Assembly: GCF_040939455.1 (NCBI RefSeq)
Contig: NC_134124.1
Span: 31,633,138-31,697,137 of the forward strand
Origin: Microcebus murinus
Lineage: Eukaryota > Chordata > Mammalia > Primates > Cheirogaleidae
DNA length: 64,000 nt
Direction of reading: 5' to 3'
Each line of letters starts with the position of its first letter. Position 1 is the first letter of the stretch. The notes beneath the pieces are model-generated. The model ran no database searches, was not told the origin of the DNA, and worked only from the letters and a program-made list of their open reading frames with translations. The position numbers and the translations under genes are program-made. Positions 47,341 through 58,589 of the stretch are shown in pieces.

Positions 47341-48085
47341 GCCGGGCATGGTGGCTCACACCTGTAATCCTAGCACTCTGGGAGGCCGAAGCAGGCGGAT
47401 TGCTCGAGGTCAGGAGTTCAAAACCAGCCTGAGCAAGAGTGAGACCCCGTCTCTACTAAAAATAGAAATAAACTAATTGGCCAACTAATATATGTAAGGC
47501 TGGTGGCAGGGGCCCCCTCCCCTCCCTAGATGGAAAAAGAAAACACTTAGTGACCTGACCTGCCAAGGACAAACTGCCAGGCCCCACTGAGAGGAACCAC
47601 ACCCAGATCTCCACCTGGATTCGCTCCTGGATTCCACAAATACCTCCAGCCCCTTCTATTTCTAATGACCATCCAAGGTCACAATAGAGAATCCCAGCTC
47701 TTCCTGCCACAAGTCCCTAGCCCTGCCCAAAGGGTATAAAAGGCCTCAGCCCCTTCAAACTGTGGCGACTTCCGGGGCCCCTGCTCTTGGGGCCCCAGAA
47801 CCTCGTCCACGAGTGTATAATAAAGCCACGTGGTTTGGTCCCCACTCTTTCTCTTTCTGTGTCTCTTTTCTTTTCGCCACCGCCGAAAAACCCTACAATA
47901 TATATAGAAAAAATTAGCTGGGCATGGTGGCGCATGCCTGTAGTCCCAGCTACTCGGGAGGCTGAGGCAGCAGATTGCTTGAGCCCAGGAGTTTGAGGTT
48001 GCTGTGAGCCAGGCTGACGCCATGGCACTCCTGGCGTCAAAACACGACAACAAAACACGACTCTGTCTCAAATAAAATAAAATAA
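47341..48085 (+). repeat. Lemur-type Alu split by an LTR
   Basis: Left arm and half of the linker at 47341-47492, the rest at 47898-48085. The break is inside the TA run of the linker. Confidence 0.92.
47493..47897 (+). mobile_element. Solo LTR inserted in an Alu
   Basis: 405 bases, TG...CA, flanked by ATATA on both sides. TATAAAAGG at 47737-47745 and AATAAAGCC at 47819-47827 lie in the order and spacing of an LTR promoter and poly(A) signal; a pyrimidine-rich U5-like tail follows. No internal viral sequence. It entered a lemur-type Alu, so it is younger than that Alu. Family not named; it differs from the LTR at 1035. Confidence 0.82.
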
Positions 48086-49340
48086 AAATAAAATTGCAAT
48101 AAACATTTCCACTCAAAAAGGAGAAAACAGGAGGTGCATAGAAGTTGCTGCTCTTTGGCAATTCTGAAATCCAGCACGTGTTTCTGGTTTCTTGATTAAG
48201 GTCTAGTTCTACTGAACCATTCTATGCAGGTCTGCCTTCTGGGCTCTTGGTTCTACTCTGTGAATTTAGCCTTTTCCCTGAAGTGTGACCTATGTTTGTC
48301 CCGGAGTAGTTTTCCTAGCCTTCTTCCTACCCTTAGAAGTTTTAAAATGCAAAGCCCTCTTTCACCTTGTACTGTCTCCTTCCCTTTTAATCCCAGCTAG
48401 TTCTAAACACTTTGAGGATTTTCTGTGATTCTTATTGGAGTTCCCTCCATTGGGGAAAAAAAAGCCATGACCTTAAATCCCTTGGGCTTATATAAGTCCT
48501 TTTCTACCTTAGGTTTCATTTCATTTTTGCCTTAGGCTGCTATGGGCCAAGGCCCCTAAGATTCTTGGAAATCCTATTGTTTAATAAAGAGAGACAGTGA
48601 ATTCTCTAGAAGAATTTTGTCTGTTTAAAAAAGTTGATGAGTTACCTTCTTAACCTTTCTGAGCTCTTAACTAAAGATGCTGTTCCCACCCTTTGCTTGA
48701 GAATAGTTTGCCCTCTGCAGAGACTGTGAGTGAGAAGTTTTATTTTCAAACCCAGAAAACTCTGGCTCTTTTTTAAAACCCTCTAAATTTTGCCTGGAGG
48801 CTAACCACTTTTTTTTTTTTTTTTTTAGCTGCTTCTCCTCCTTTGTAGTTTACAATAGGCAACTTGGCTAGATCATCACGTTCATTAGGTGCGTTTTCTG
48901 CTTTTCCACCTCACTGCTGACAACCGTGCCCCCAAGCCTCGCAGCCCCACCACGGGCCCCTTTCTTCCTGCCTCCAGTAACATTCCCTTCACTTTTCCAC
49001 AAGGCGCTAGACCCTTTAGGCTTCACTGACATGTCTGCCATGGGCAAGATGATTGAACAAAGGAAATCAATCATTTTTTGGGAGAGAAAACTGGAGTGCA
49101 GAGATGACAGACCACAGGGCACTCTGATTCTGGTGCCTTTGCAGACCCATTCTTGGCTGCACTTGGCTTCCGTAATACCTCTGCATTCTTACCATAACCT
49201 TCCATTTATTTGACTTGGGTCTGAGGAACAGATTTCTGTTCCTGACATGCAATGTAATGTCTTGACTAGAACCCTAGACGGATGTTATGACAATCTTCCT
49301 TATTCTCAAGTAGTAGGGAGAAACAAGCGTGGACTTCGGG
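48086..49340. other. Intergenic stretch, nothing assigned
   Basis: Contains a T-run at 48810-48828 and open frames with no family resemblance. I saw no gene. Confidence 0.4.
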
Positions 49341-49344
49341 GCCA

Positions 49345-49495
49345 TTTATTTATCCATTAGGAATTCAAGAAAGTCTCTGTTGAACTTCTGTTAGGTGCTA
49401 ACTTCCCTGCGAGGCATTGCACACAGAGAGGCTCGAACAAGATTGACAAGGTCCCTGTCCTCCTGGAGCTTACAGTCTAATGAGAATGACTCAGA
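49345..49495 (-). repeat. L2 LINE end, reverse
   Basis: 'gacaaggtccctgtcctcc' and 'tggagcttacagtctaatg' are the conserved L2 blocks. Confidence 0.7.
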
Positions 49496-49496
49496 G

Positions 49497-49700
49497 CCAA
49501 ATTCAAATTCCTCCTCTGCCAGTTACTAGCTGGCAGTTAAGTCCCCACTTAACTGAGGACTTCATTTTCTCATCTGGGAAATGGACATCCCTTTGTGGAG
49601 TTGGTTTTAAGATCAAAGGATGCACAAATATGTATATGTGTATGTAGATCATATGGCACATGGAAAGCCCTGAAATATTTGAGTTTCTTTTTCCTGTTCC
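49497..49700 (+). repeat. MIR
   Basis: 'aattcctcctctgccagtta' and 'cattttctcatctgggaaat' are MIR core; it ends near 'gccctgaaatatt'. Confidence 0.7.
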
Positions 49701-49710
49701 TGTTTTATTA

Positions 49711-49905
49711 AATCAGGGTTGGCATTTTGTCCTGTGCATGGTAGGATGTTTAGCAGCATCCCTGGCCTCTACCCACTAGATGGCAGTCGCTCTGCCCCCC
49801 CCCCCCAAGGTTGTGAGAACCAAAAATGTCTCTACATATTGCCAAATGGGCCTTGGGGTGGGGGGTGGGGCACAAAATTGCCTTGTTACAAATCATTGCT
49901 TTAGG
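49711..49905 (-). mobile_element. MER5A-type hAT element, reverse
   Basis: 'ggatgtttagcagcatccct', 'ctctacccactagatggcag' and 'aaaaatgtctctacatattg' follow MER5A in reverse, with a C-run at 49796-49806. Confidence 0.75.
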
Positions 49906-50457
49906 TAAAAGGCCAGACATTTACGCCTAAAGCTGCAGACCCCAATATCCACTTCTGTGCTTGACTTCCCAATCCATATGACTTCCTTTCACTAGGTTTT
50001 TGGCTCCAAAACAAGATAACATGAAGAGGAAACTAGACCAACATCAATTTCCTGGCACTGGCATCGTCTGCAGGAAGGAAAATTTGCATAGCCTTCGCCC
50101 TACTCCTCTGAGGTCAAGTCCAGTCCTGCCCTTTTAATTACCTCCAGCGATTTCAGCAGCCCAGGTTCATCCACCCTGGTATGAAAAACAACAGGCTTGG
50201 CCAGATCTCATAGCGCAGAGAAACCCAAGTCTTTCCCCAGCGCCTGCCTTTCACGTGAGCCCCACGCTGGGGTTTGAGGGTCATGGCTTTGGTGGCTCTT
50301 AGCTGCAACACACTAGTCATTCCCTCAGGGACAGGGAAGGGCTCCTGTTTCCAGAGGCTGCTCCAGAATTTCACAACAGAGCGGCCATGGGCACACCAAT
50401 CTGATTTTGGTAGAAACTGAGTTTGCATGGCAAGAATATGATTTGCCCATACATTAA

Positions 50458-51197
50458 CACATTGACTGCCACACCAGAAATGAAATTTTTTTCCTTGGGG
50501 CCATGGTGTTTTATTATAAAAATAGAATAAAAACTTCGAAAACAAAAATGACCCTAATTTAATGAAACATTTTTAATTGTTTTCTGTGTGTGAGTTATAT
50601 GCAATTAAATTGTCAATATTAATTATAACAACAAGAACATCAACAAGTAAGATTTCCATGAACCAACTGCAGGGTTTTGCCCAGGGGGCAAACATCATGT
50701 AACACGTATGCTACAGCATGGCAAGGTGAGTTGCCTGCACATAATGCGGCTCCCAAGGTAAAGAGATGTGTGAGTTACATAAGTTTCACAAGGCCCTGGG
50801 CTCAAAACTAGCATGAATTAAAAACAATTTACAGGCTGGGCGTGGTGGCTCACGCCTGTAATCCTAGCACTTTGGGAGGCCGAGGCGGGCGGATTGCTCA
50901 AGGTCAGGAGTTCGAAACCAGCCTGAGCGAGACCCCGTCTCTACCAAAAAATAGAAAGAAATTAATTGACCAACTAAAAATATATATACAAAAAATTAGC
51001 CAGGCATGGTGGCGCATGCCTGTAGTCCCAGCTACTCGGGAGGCTGAGGCAGTAGGATCGCTGAGCCCCAGAGATTGAGGTTGCTGTGAGCCAGGCTGAC
51101 GCCATGGCACTCACTCTAGCCTGGGCAACAAAGCGAGACTCTGTCAAAAAACAAAAAAAACAAAACAAAAAAAACAATTTACATGGCAGTTAATGTG
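50458..51197. mobile_element. Non-autonomous piggyBac-like element with an Alu inside
   Basis: Left end TTAACACATTGACTGCCA and right end (read inward) TTAACACATTAACTGCCA form an 18-base inverted repeat with one mismatch. Each includes TTAA (50454-50457 and 51198-51201), the piggyBac target duplication. Without the Alu at 50834-51165 and its duplicated site the element is about 395 bases and non-coding. piggyBac elements are known to have been active recently in mouse lemurs, which supports the lemur assignment. Confidence 0.8.
50834..51165 (+). repeat. Lemur-type Alu within the piggyBac-like element
   Basis: Full dimer. 'aaaaacaatttaca' lies before it and after its tail. Confidence 0.93.
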
Positions 51198-51212
51198 TTA
51201 AAATAAATCTCT

Positions 51213-51497
51213 AGGTGGGGTGTGGTGGCTCACGCCTGTAATCCTAGCACTCTGGGAGGCCACAGTGGGAGGGTTGCTTGAGATCAAGAGTTAGAGACCA
51301 GCCTGAACAAGAGGGAGAACTGTGTCTACCAAAAAAAAAAAAAAAAAATTAGCCCACCTCTGTAGTCGCAACTACTGAGGAGGCTGAGGATAGCTTGAGC
51401 CCAGGAGTTTGAGGTTGCAGCGAGCTATGATCACGCCATTGCACCCTAGCCTGCTGTGACAGAGTGAGACTATCTCAAAAAAAAAAAAAAAGAAAAG
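51213..51497 (+). repeat. Alu dimer, older
   Basis: Short linker 'aaaaaaaattagccc', a deletion in the right arm, and a J-like 'gagctatgatcacgcc'. Confidence 0.85.
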
Positions 51498-51710
51498 AAA
51501 AAGATTGAGAAAAAAATGTTTGTCTTAAATATTATGGTGGTGGTAATGATTTGATCTGGAGTGGGGCTTTTTCTTGGGATTATTATACTATCATCTCTCT
51601 GACCCTTTGTTTTGCCACTTTCTCCCTTGCTCAATTATTGGCCTTCTTGCTATTTTTGAACACCAAGTTCCTTCATAGCCTTTGCACTTGATGTTCCCTT
51701 TTCCTAGAAT

Positions 51711-52437
51711 ACACCTTGTCTCAGTCTGCTCAGGCTCCCATAACACAGTGCCATAGATTGGGCGGCAGAGACGACAGAAACTCCTTTCTCCCAGTTCTGG
51801 GAGCTGGGAAGCCCAAGATCAAGATACCAGCAGGAGGCCGGGCGAGGTGGCTCTTGCCTGTAATCCCAGCACTCTGGGGGGGCAGGATCACTCAAGGTCA
51901 GGAGTTCAAAACCAGCCAGACCCTGTCTCTACTAAATATAGAAAGAAATTAATTGGCCAACTAAAAATATATAGACCCTGTCTCTACTAAAAATAGAAAG
52001 AAATTAATTGACCAACTAAATATATACATACAAAAAATTAGCCGGGCATGGTGGCACATGCCTATGGTCCCAGCTACTTGGGAGGCTGAGGCAGGAGGAT
52101 CGCTTGAGCCCAGGAGTTTGAGGTTGCTGTGAGCTAGGCAGATGCCATGGCACTCTAGCCCGGGCAATAAAGTGAGACTCTGTCTCAAAAAAAAATATCA
52201 GCAGGATAGATTTCACTTTGGGGTCTCTTCTCTTGGCTTGCAGGGGTGGAGTGATTGAACTCTCTGGTGTATCATCTTAGACATACACTAGTTCTATCAG
52301 TTCAGGGCCCCACCCTTATGACCTTATTTAACCTTAATTACTTCCTTAGAGGTTCTGTCTCCAAATGCAGCCACACTGGACGTTAGAGCTTCAGCATATG
52401 ATTTTGGGGACACAAACAGTCATTTCACAACACTCCC
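51711..52437 (-). mobile_element. MLT1-type MaLR LTR, reverse, split by an Alu
   Basis: 'ctcaggctcccataacacag', 'cttatgaccttatttaacc', 'ttaattacttccttagagg' and 'gtctccaaatgcagccac' are MLT1 in reverse. The Alu at 51837-52197 separates the ends; 'atcagcaggat' near 52197 repeats the flank 'accagcagga'. Confidence 0.75.
51837..52197 (+). repeat. Lemur-type Alu with duplicated linker
   Basis: The segment from 'ccctgtctctacta' through 'attggccaactaaaaata' is present twice in tandem (about 51920-51973 and 51974-52026), giving a linker about 54 bases too long. The left arm lacks the 'gaggcc' portion. Confidence 0.9.
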
Positions 52438-52639
52438 TTGTAAGACCTTCACCTGCCTTTGTTCCTAACTTGATTTAGCTCTTGGCTACCTAAACAAAAT
52501 TTCCCCCATTTATCCTGTTACTCTCATTCTCTACTGCTTTTTTTTCCTAGCACTCCCTAAAATTATTTTACATTAAAAAAATTGTTTATCGTCTATCCCT
52601 ACCTCTTAGGTTTGTCTTAAGGATTAAATGAGTTAACCT

Positions 52640-52965
52640 AAATATTCATTCCACAAGTGCCTATGGAGTGCCTACAACATGCAAGGCATTGTAGCAGCTT
52701 CTAGGGTTGCAACGGTGAAAAACACACTTCCTCCTTGCCCTTATGTAGGTTACAGTATGGTAGGGATGTTTATTGAGCACTTACTATGCTCCAGGTATGA
52801 GAGTTTTATTTAGATTATTTTGTTTGATCGTCAGAAAGATCCTTTGAGGTAGGTTCTATTGTACTAATTGTATGAAAGAGACATTAATAGGCTGATGGAT
52901 ATGACACTTTTTCAAAGTCATTGCTAGTTCAAGGTCAAAGTAGTTAAGAGCTGGATCTTGCAGCT
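52640..52965 (-). repeat. L2 and MIR ends, reverse
   Basis: 'acaagtgcctatggagtgcc' (L2-like) is followed by 'tattgagcacttactatgct' and 'gaaagatcctttgaggtagg' (MIR in reverse). Confidence 0.6.
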
Positions 52966-53813
52966 GGCATCGTGGCTTATGCTTTTGGCCACCATGCTAA
53001 ACTGGACACTGCAGAGCACATTTGAGGAGATGCAGCAAAGTCCCATATGGCTGTGACTGTTTTCTCCATAGAAGGATTTGTGATCATCAGAATTTAAGGG
53101 AGAGGCACATAGAAAGAAAAAGGAGGAGGGGATGGGCAGAGAGGCAGGTGGTTACCTTCTTGTGAGGCTCAGGAAAGCTACATTTTACATAAGGTAAGGG
53201 GAATGTTTGAAAAGAAAAAGGGAGAAAAGGAAGAATCAGTTATGTCCATCTCCCTCCCAGGTGGAAGAATGATGGATCATGTCTCTGTTCTGCACCTGGA
53301 AAGACAAACTTATAATCAACATTATTAGTATGGAATGAACAGACTTTAGCTTTAGGAGCTAGACTTAGCCTGCAGAGCTAAAGTTACAATTTGCATCTTC
53401 TTGTTTATGGAAGGTCAGAAAGTAATTTCCTTATGTTTGAGCTTTGGGGAAGTTCTTGTAGAAGCCAGAGGCCTTTTACCTCCTCCTGGGGGATCTGGCT
53501 AATGCACATTGTTAGGAACAGCTGCTCATTTGCAAGGGCCTGTTTCATGACTCAGCCTCCAGGCCTGACCTTTCCTTTTTTTTTTTTTTTTATTTTTTAA
53601 TTTCTTTTTTGACCTTTCCTTTTGCATAAGGAGTTTGCAGGGTGTGGGTATCCTGCGTTTTTTTTTTTTTTTTTTTTTTCCTTTCTAATACACAGAGCAT
53701 ATCGTATCAGGACTGAGACCTGTTTTAAGTGTCTTAGGCTCATTCTCTGCTGGATCTATATGCAAGACTCTGAACTTCCCTTAAAATAAAGGGGACATGA
53801 TCAGCGAAAGGAG
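52966..53813. other. Intergenic stretch, nothing assigned
   Basis: Purine-rich sequence near 53095-53240, T-runs at 53577-53610 and 53659-53679. No gene seen. Confidence 0.4.
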
Positions 53814-53817
53814 TCAT

Positions 53818-54279
53818 CGTTACGGCAAGTATACAGCTAGTGTTAACAGCTCTTGACCAGGGAACTAACTGAGCGGCACACGAAGAGCCGGAGAACAATC
53901 TTTATTCCTCCGGCAGGCTCAACCCATGCAAGCCTTACAGCTCTCTTCAGATCTTCAGCCCCCCACTTCCTTGTTCTCCTCCTGCTTTTATACCCTTGGT
54001 AGGACTCCAAAAGCGTCCAATCAACTGCAAGCTTTAACATCCAATCAGCAACAAGCTTTAACATCCAATCAGCAACAGTGGGATTTAAAAATTATCCAAT
54101 CAGGATCATGCGATTAGCGTGCCCGGATGACAGGAGGCTGGCAGCCAAGGACATCGGTGCGGCCCAGCAGTGTGCACCTGCCACGCCCTCCAACCAGCCC
54201 CACACAGCACCGTCCCTCAGGGATGCAGAGTGGTGGGCAAGCAGCCACGTCCCGGCGGCACCTGACATTTTCTGCATCA
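53818..54279 (-). mobile_element. Solo LTR, left member of an inverted pair
   Basis: 462 bases on the minus strand, starting TGATGCAGAAAATGTCAGG and ending in a mutated CG where the partner has CA, with TCAT on both sides (53814-53817, 54280-54283). A 4-bp duplication is usual for gamma-type (ERV1) elements. Three ATTGG (inverted CCAAT) boxes, two of them in a tandem 'tgctgattggatgttaaagc' repeat, precede TATAAAAGC and AATAAAG. Family not named. Confidence 0.82.
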
Positions 54280-54304
54280 TCATCAGAGTCAGATCGTTAG
54301 CTGG

Positions 54305-54420
54305 AGCTGTCTGGGCCAACAATCCCTTACTACAAATGGGAAAACAGAGGCCCAAAGATGGAGAGTGATTTGTTTAAGGACACACAGCATGTTAAAGAGG
54401 GGCAGTGATTTAAGGACACA
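54305..54420 (-). repeat. MIR, reverse
   Basis: 'aatgggaaaacagaggccc' and 'ttgtttaaggacacacagc' are MIR in reverse; the last part is repeated ('gtgatttaaggacacac'). Confidence 0.6.
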
Positions 54421-55029
54421 CGGCATGTTAACATACTCCCAAATGTAGTCATTGAAATACTGACTTCATAAACTCTGCAATGAGCGGGTACACTCTAAAC
54501 ACATATTTGACTTTTTTCTTGACTATTCCTTTTTTGACACTATTTTTAGCTTAAAAGTTTTCTTACCAAAATATATTTAGTCTATAATGAAACTTTGTCA
54601 TTTGCCATAAATTGAAGGTGACCCATAAAATGAAATGGAATGGAAAAATGTTTCTAGTTAGAAATTGTCATTCTAAACTATGAGTTTGAGGCCTGTTCTG
54701 TCTCTGTTAAAAAGGGAGATTTGCAAGTGTTAACAAGGTGTTAAAGACTTACCAGCACCTGCCTGAGACCTTCTCCTTTGTATAGTCAGGACAGCAAGAG
54801 AAATGGAAAAGGAGGGATCTTTCTCTCCCTGCCACTCCATGTTATTTACTGTGCTTCTGGGCACATCTCCTCAAATGATGCCAGGGACTTTGTTTCAGGT
54901 GTACGGGGGGTCCCACAGGACTTGTCCGAACCCATTGTCCGAACCCCCCACCCAAGTCTCTGCCCCATCTGCAAAATGGGATAATAATATCTACTGCCAA
55001 GGGATGTGGGAAGCCATGAAATTAAATTA

Positions 55030-55326
55030 GGAAACGTGCATATTCCGTGTCTGGTGAGGGCTGCTCTTTGATGCCAAGATGGAGCCTGGGCTGTGTTCTC
55101 ACCTGGCAAAGGTGGGAAGGACCAATGCTCGGTCCTTACATGGCAGGAGAGATGGAAGTTCTCTGAAGCCTGTTTTATGAGGGCACCAATCCCATCATGA
55201 GGGCAGAGCCTTCACGTTCTTTCTAATCACCTCCCAAAGGCCCCACCTCTTCATATAACACCATCGCCTTGCGCTTTAAGTTCCGACATATCAATTGTGG
55301 AGGGACATGAAATTTCAACACAGCAA
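55030..55326 (-). mobile_element. MaLR-type LTR, reverse
   Basis: 'gtgtctggtgagggctgctc', 'tatgagggcaccaatccc' and 'ctaatcacctcccaaaggc' are MaLR LTR blocks in reverse. It abuts the right solo LTR. Confidence 0.65.
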
Positions 55327-55332
55327 TGGGCT

Positions 55333-55861
55333 TGATGCAGAAAATGTCAGGCACCAGGACAGTGGCCACTTGCCGCCTCCCAGTCGCTCCCCATCTGCGC
55401 AGGCCAGCGCTGCACATGACTGGTTGGAGGGCAGGCTCTTGGGGCTCAGCCCCCGGTAGAGCCGCCCAGGGCCCCACGTGCTGCAATGCCCCCAGGCCCA
55501 CGTGCTTCTGGGCCCTGCACGCTGACATCCACTGCGGCTGCGCTCAGCAGCCTCCTGTCATCCGGTCTGCTACTCGCATGATCCTAATTGGGTAATTTTT
55601 GAATCCCACTGTTGCTGATTGGATGTTAAAGCTTGTTGCTGATTGGATGTTAAAGCTTGTAGTTGATTGGACACTTTGAGTCCTACCAAGGGTTTAAAAG
55701 CAGGAGACCAAGGGAGGGGGATTCAGAAGATGTGAAGAGAGCTGTAACACTGGCTGTGCATGAACCTGCCAGAGGAATCAAGGCTGTTCTCCGACTCTGT
55801 GTGCTGCTCGGTTCTTTCCCCGTCAAGAGCTGTAACACTAGCTGTACACATTGCTGCAACA
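55333..55861 (+). mobile_element. Solo LTR, right member of an inverted pair
   Basis: 529 bases on the plus strand, TGATGCAG...GCAACA, flanked by GGCT (55329-55332, 55862-55865). It has the same order as the left member: 'ccactgttgctgattgg', the tandem CCAAT-type repeat, a TTTAAAAGC in place of TATA, and 'gaatcaagg' where the partner has AATAAAG. Promoter and poly(A) signals therefore look decayed here. The CG-rich first half is longer than in the partner. Confidence 0.82.
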
Positions 55862-55865
55862 GGCT

Positions 55866-56820
55866 TGTCGTGGCAGCCTCCCCGCCTGCCTGCCTGCCTG
55901 CTCCCTAGCAGGGGCCGTCGCCCACGGCGTGCACTGTGGGTGCCATGACCACAGCCGTGGCTGTAGGAGCCCTGCGGAGCCACCCTGTGCAACCTGCCCC
56001 TTGTGCAGATGGGAAGATCGGGGCTGGACACGTGGCTCCTGCCTCGCCCTCAGGCACAGAGTCACAGGAGCTTGGCAGGGGTCCGAGGACATATCTGAGC
56101 AGGGAATGGGGGAGGGAAGGGAGAAAACCACACTGACACATCAAAATGAATATATGTTTAATTAAATGCCCACAGAACGTAACATTAGTCAACTAGTCAA
56201 ATGCATCTCAACTCCTCACTTGTATAGTTATACATACATTTTATTTAACATGGCATGTGGGTGCCTTTTAATGTGTTTGATGTGATGTGGCATAGAAATG
56301 CCACACCAGAACCTGGCACAGAAGTCTTAAAATAGCTCTGCCCACAGAAAGGATGGCTTGGCCAGAGCCCTCATTCATTCATTCAACAAGCGCTAATGAG
56401 TCTGTGAAGCTGGCAGAGCCCAGGTGAGGGGCCCCTGAACCTCCCTCTGGCCCTCACTTGTTGGTGTCCTGTCCTGTCCTTGATCTCTCCCTCCATCTGC
56501 CCCGGGGCAGGGTCCATCTTTGCATACATGCAGAAACTGAGGCCCAGAGAAGGCCAGGCAGGCCTGAAGTCATGTAGAGATTCAGCTGGTGGCAGAGCAG
56601 GGATTAGCACCCAGATGGCTGCACCAGGCCCCTCCTGCAAGCAGCAAGCCAGCATTTCCAGGGATCATCCTTGGCTCTGCAGAAACATTCACACGGCTGA
56701 CCCAGGGCCTTCCCCTTCCAGTAGTCTGAAGGAAACTCATATGGATTCATGTGGCACCTATTGCATTTCTAATGAGAACATAATTATTCTAATTTTAACC
56801 GTCCCCCTCCCCTTCCCCTT
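55866..56820. other. GC-rich intergenic stretch with (CCTG)n and a MIR
   Basis: A short (CCTG)n tract lies at 55883-55901. Some CpG content follows to about 56060. A reverse MIR is at about 56525-56640 ('gcagaaactgaggcccag'). Overlapping open frames here show no family and no conserved start. Confidence 0.45.
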
Positions 56821-56829
56821 CTTTTCTTT

Positions 56830-57095
56830 TCTTTTTTTTTTTTTTTTTTAGACAGAGTCTCGCTCTATTGCCCAGGCTAGAGTGCTGTGGTGTCAGCCTC
56901 GCTCACAGCAACCTCAAACTCCTGGGCTGAAGTGATCCTCCTGGCTCAGACTCCTGAGTAGCTGGGACTACAGGCATGTGCCACCATGCCCGGCTAATAT
57001 TTTCTATGTATATTAGTTGGCCAATTAATTTCTATTTTTTAGCAGAAACGGGGTCTCGTTCTTGCTCAGGCTGGTTTCGAACTCTTGACTTCATT
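56830..57095 (-). repeat. Lemur-type Alu, left end missing
   Basis: A reverse Alu from the T-run to 'ggtttcgaactcttgactt'; the last 70 bases of the left arm are absent. Confidence 0.88.
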
Positions 57096-57574
57096 TCTTT
57101 AAGGGACGTTTTTGCCTCCTACGAGCATGGAGCAGCCCCTGCTCTCTTGCCTGTTGCTTGGGATGAGTCATCTGTTGGAAGGGTCTTTTCAGCATGGGTG
57201 TTACTTATCCTGGGGCCCTTGACAGACATTCCCCCATGAAGCAAAGATCACCCACCCAGGAGCATGTGGATCAGGCAAGAGGCGGGAGGGCTCAGCCCCT
57301 GTTGACTGAGACCCTTAGAATAAAATCCTGCCACCTCCCCAGACCTGCCAGGCCCTGTCCTGTAACTGCCTCATCTCCCCCCACTGTCCCCTCCACAACC
57401 TCGAGCTGCCAAATAAAACACAGGCTCCCACTTACATTGGAATTTCAGATAAACAATGAATGACTTTTAGTGCAACTTCTGGAACATGCTCACACTATAA
57501 CATTCGTTCACTGCTGCAGAAAGAGTTTTCCCTGAGCACCAGATGGAAGGAGGGTCCCCCAATCCTCTATCCTA

Positions 57575-57860
57575 TGACCCTGTTTTATGCTTCTCCTGGC
57601 ACTTAGCGTGGCCTCTGACACAATCTTATCTATTGCCTTTTCCACGCCGCACTAGAATGCCAGCTCCGTGTGAGACGCCAAGTCCACCATGCAGAGGACA
57701 GGCGCGTGGCAGCTGTTCAACACACGCTTGTGCAATGTTGCTTAATATGTACAAGCGCCCCTGCAAGAGGGGTTTCGATGTGCCCACCCTGCAGCCGAGG
57801 AAACTGAGGCTCAGAGGTGAGTGACTCGCCTGAGGTCTCCAGCTGGCCCTTCCTGTGCTG
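57575..57860. repeat. L2 3' fragment followed by reverse MIR
   Basis: 'ctggcacttagcgtggcctc' and 'cagctgttcaacacacgc' are L2-like. 'aggaaactgaggctcagagg' is MIR in reverse. Confidence 0.5.
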
Positions 57861-58349
57861 CACTTTGCTGTGCGCATGTGAGCAGTTGTAGTCACTACAC
57901 CTTAGTATGATGGGCTGGGGTGAGAGGGAGGAGGCACAGGGAGGGGTAGTTTCTGGCAGCAGATGAAACTGGGCGGCAGAGGGGTCTCCGAGAGCACAAG
58001 GCCAAGGGCAGGGGCCGGGGATTCCCCGCAGGTGGTCCATGTGCCACTGCAGAGGTGCAATGTCACTAGATGGCCTGTGGACACCACTATTCTAGGGTTA
58101 ATGGTTACGGGTTTGTTTCAATGTGAATTAGAAAAAAATTTTTGACAAGTCGGAAAACTTGTGATTTTTGTGGATATGATTGCTTAGGACAAAGCCAAGC
58201 TCTAAAGAAATCAATTTAAAAGAGAAGATTAAGAAGAACACAGAATGTCCATGAATGTAGTAGATGCCATAGAGATGATGATAATCTTGGTATTAATAAT
58301 AACATTAGCAGCATTAACGGTAATAATAATGGCAGGTCTTCTTGATCGA

Positions 58350-58560
58350 GTAGGTTCTCTCCACCCACCAGGCATTCTTCCAAGTCTTTTCCATTAATTA
58401 ACTCATGGAATCCTCAAATCACCCCAAATGATGGACCCGCTTGTGTTGCCTCCATTTCCTAGGTGAAGAAACAGAGGCACAGAGAGGTCAGGCAACTTGC
58501 TCGTGGTCACACAGTGCACAAGAAGCAGAGCCAGGACTGGAACACAGGCTTCTGCAGATA
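58350..58560 (-). repeat. MIR, reverse
   Basis: 'gtgaagaaacagaggcacag', 'ggcaacttgctcgtggtcac' and 'gagccaggactggaacac' in order. Confidence 0.75.
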
Positions 58561-58589
58561 GAGAATAGTGGCCTGGTCCAGCCCCTCCC

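Noticed and set aside
48868..49122. Minus-strand frame with a basic GGRKKGARGG segment
   Set aside because: Considered as a nucleosome-binding pseudogene, but the surrounding residues do not fit and no poly(A) or target duplication was seen.
55326..56165. Several frames of 80-105 codons around the right LTR
   Set aside because: They lie in LTR and GC-rich flanking DNA and carry no retroviral motif; the LTR is solo.
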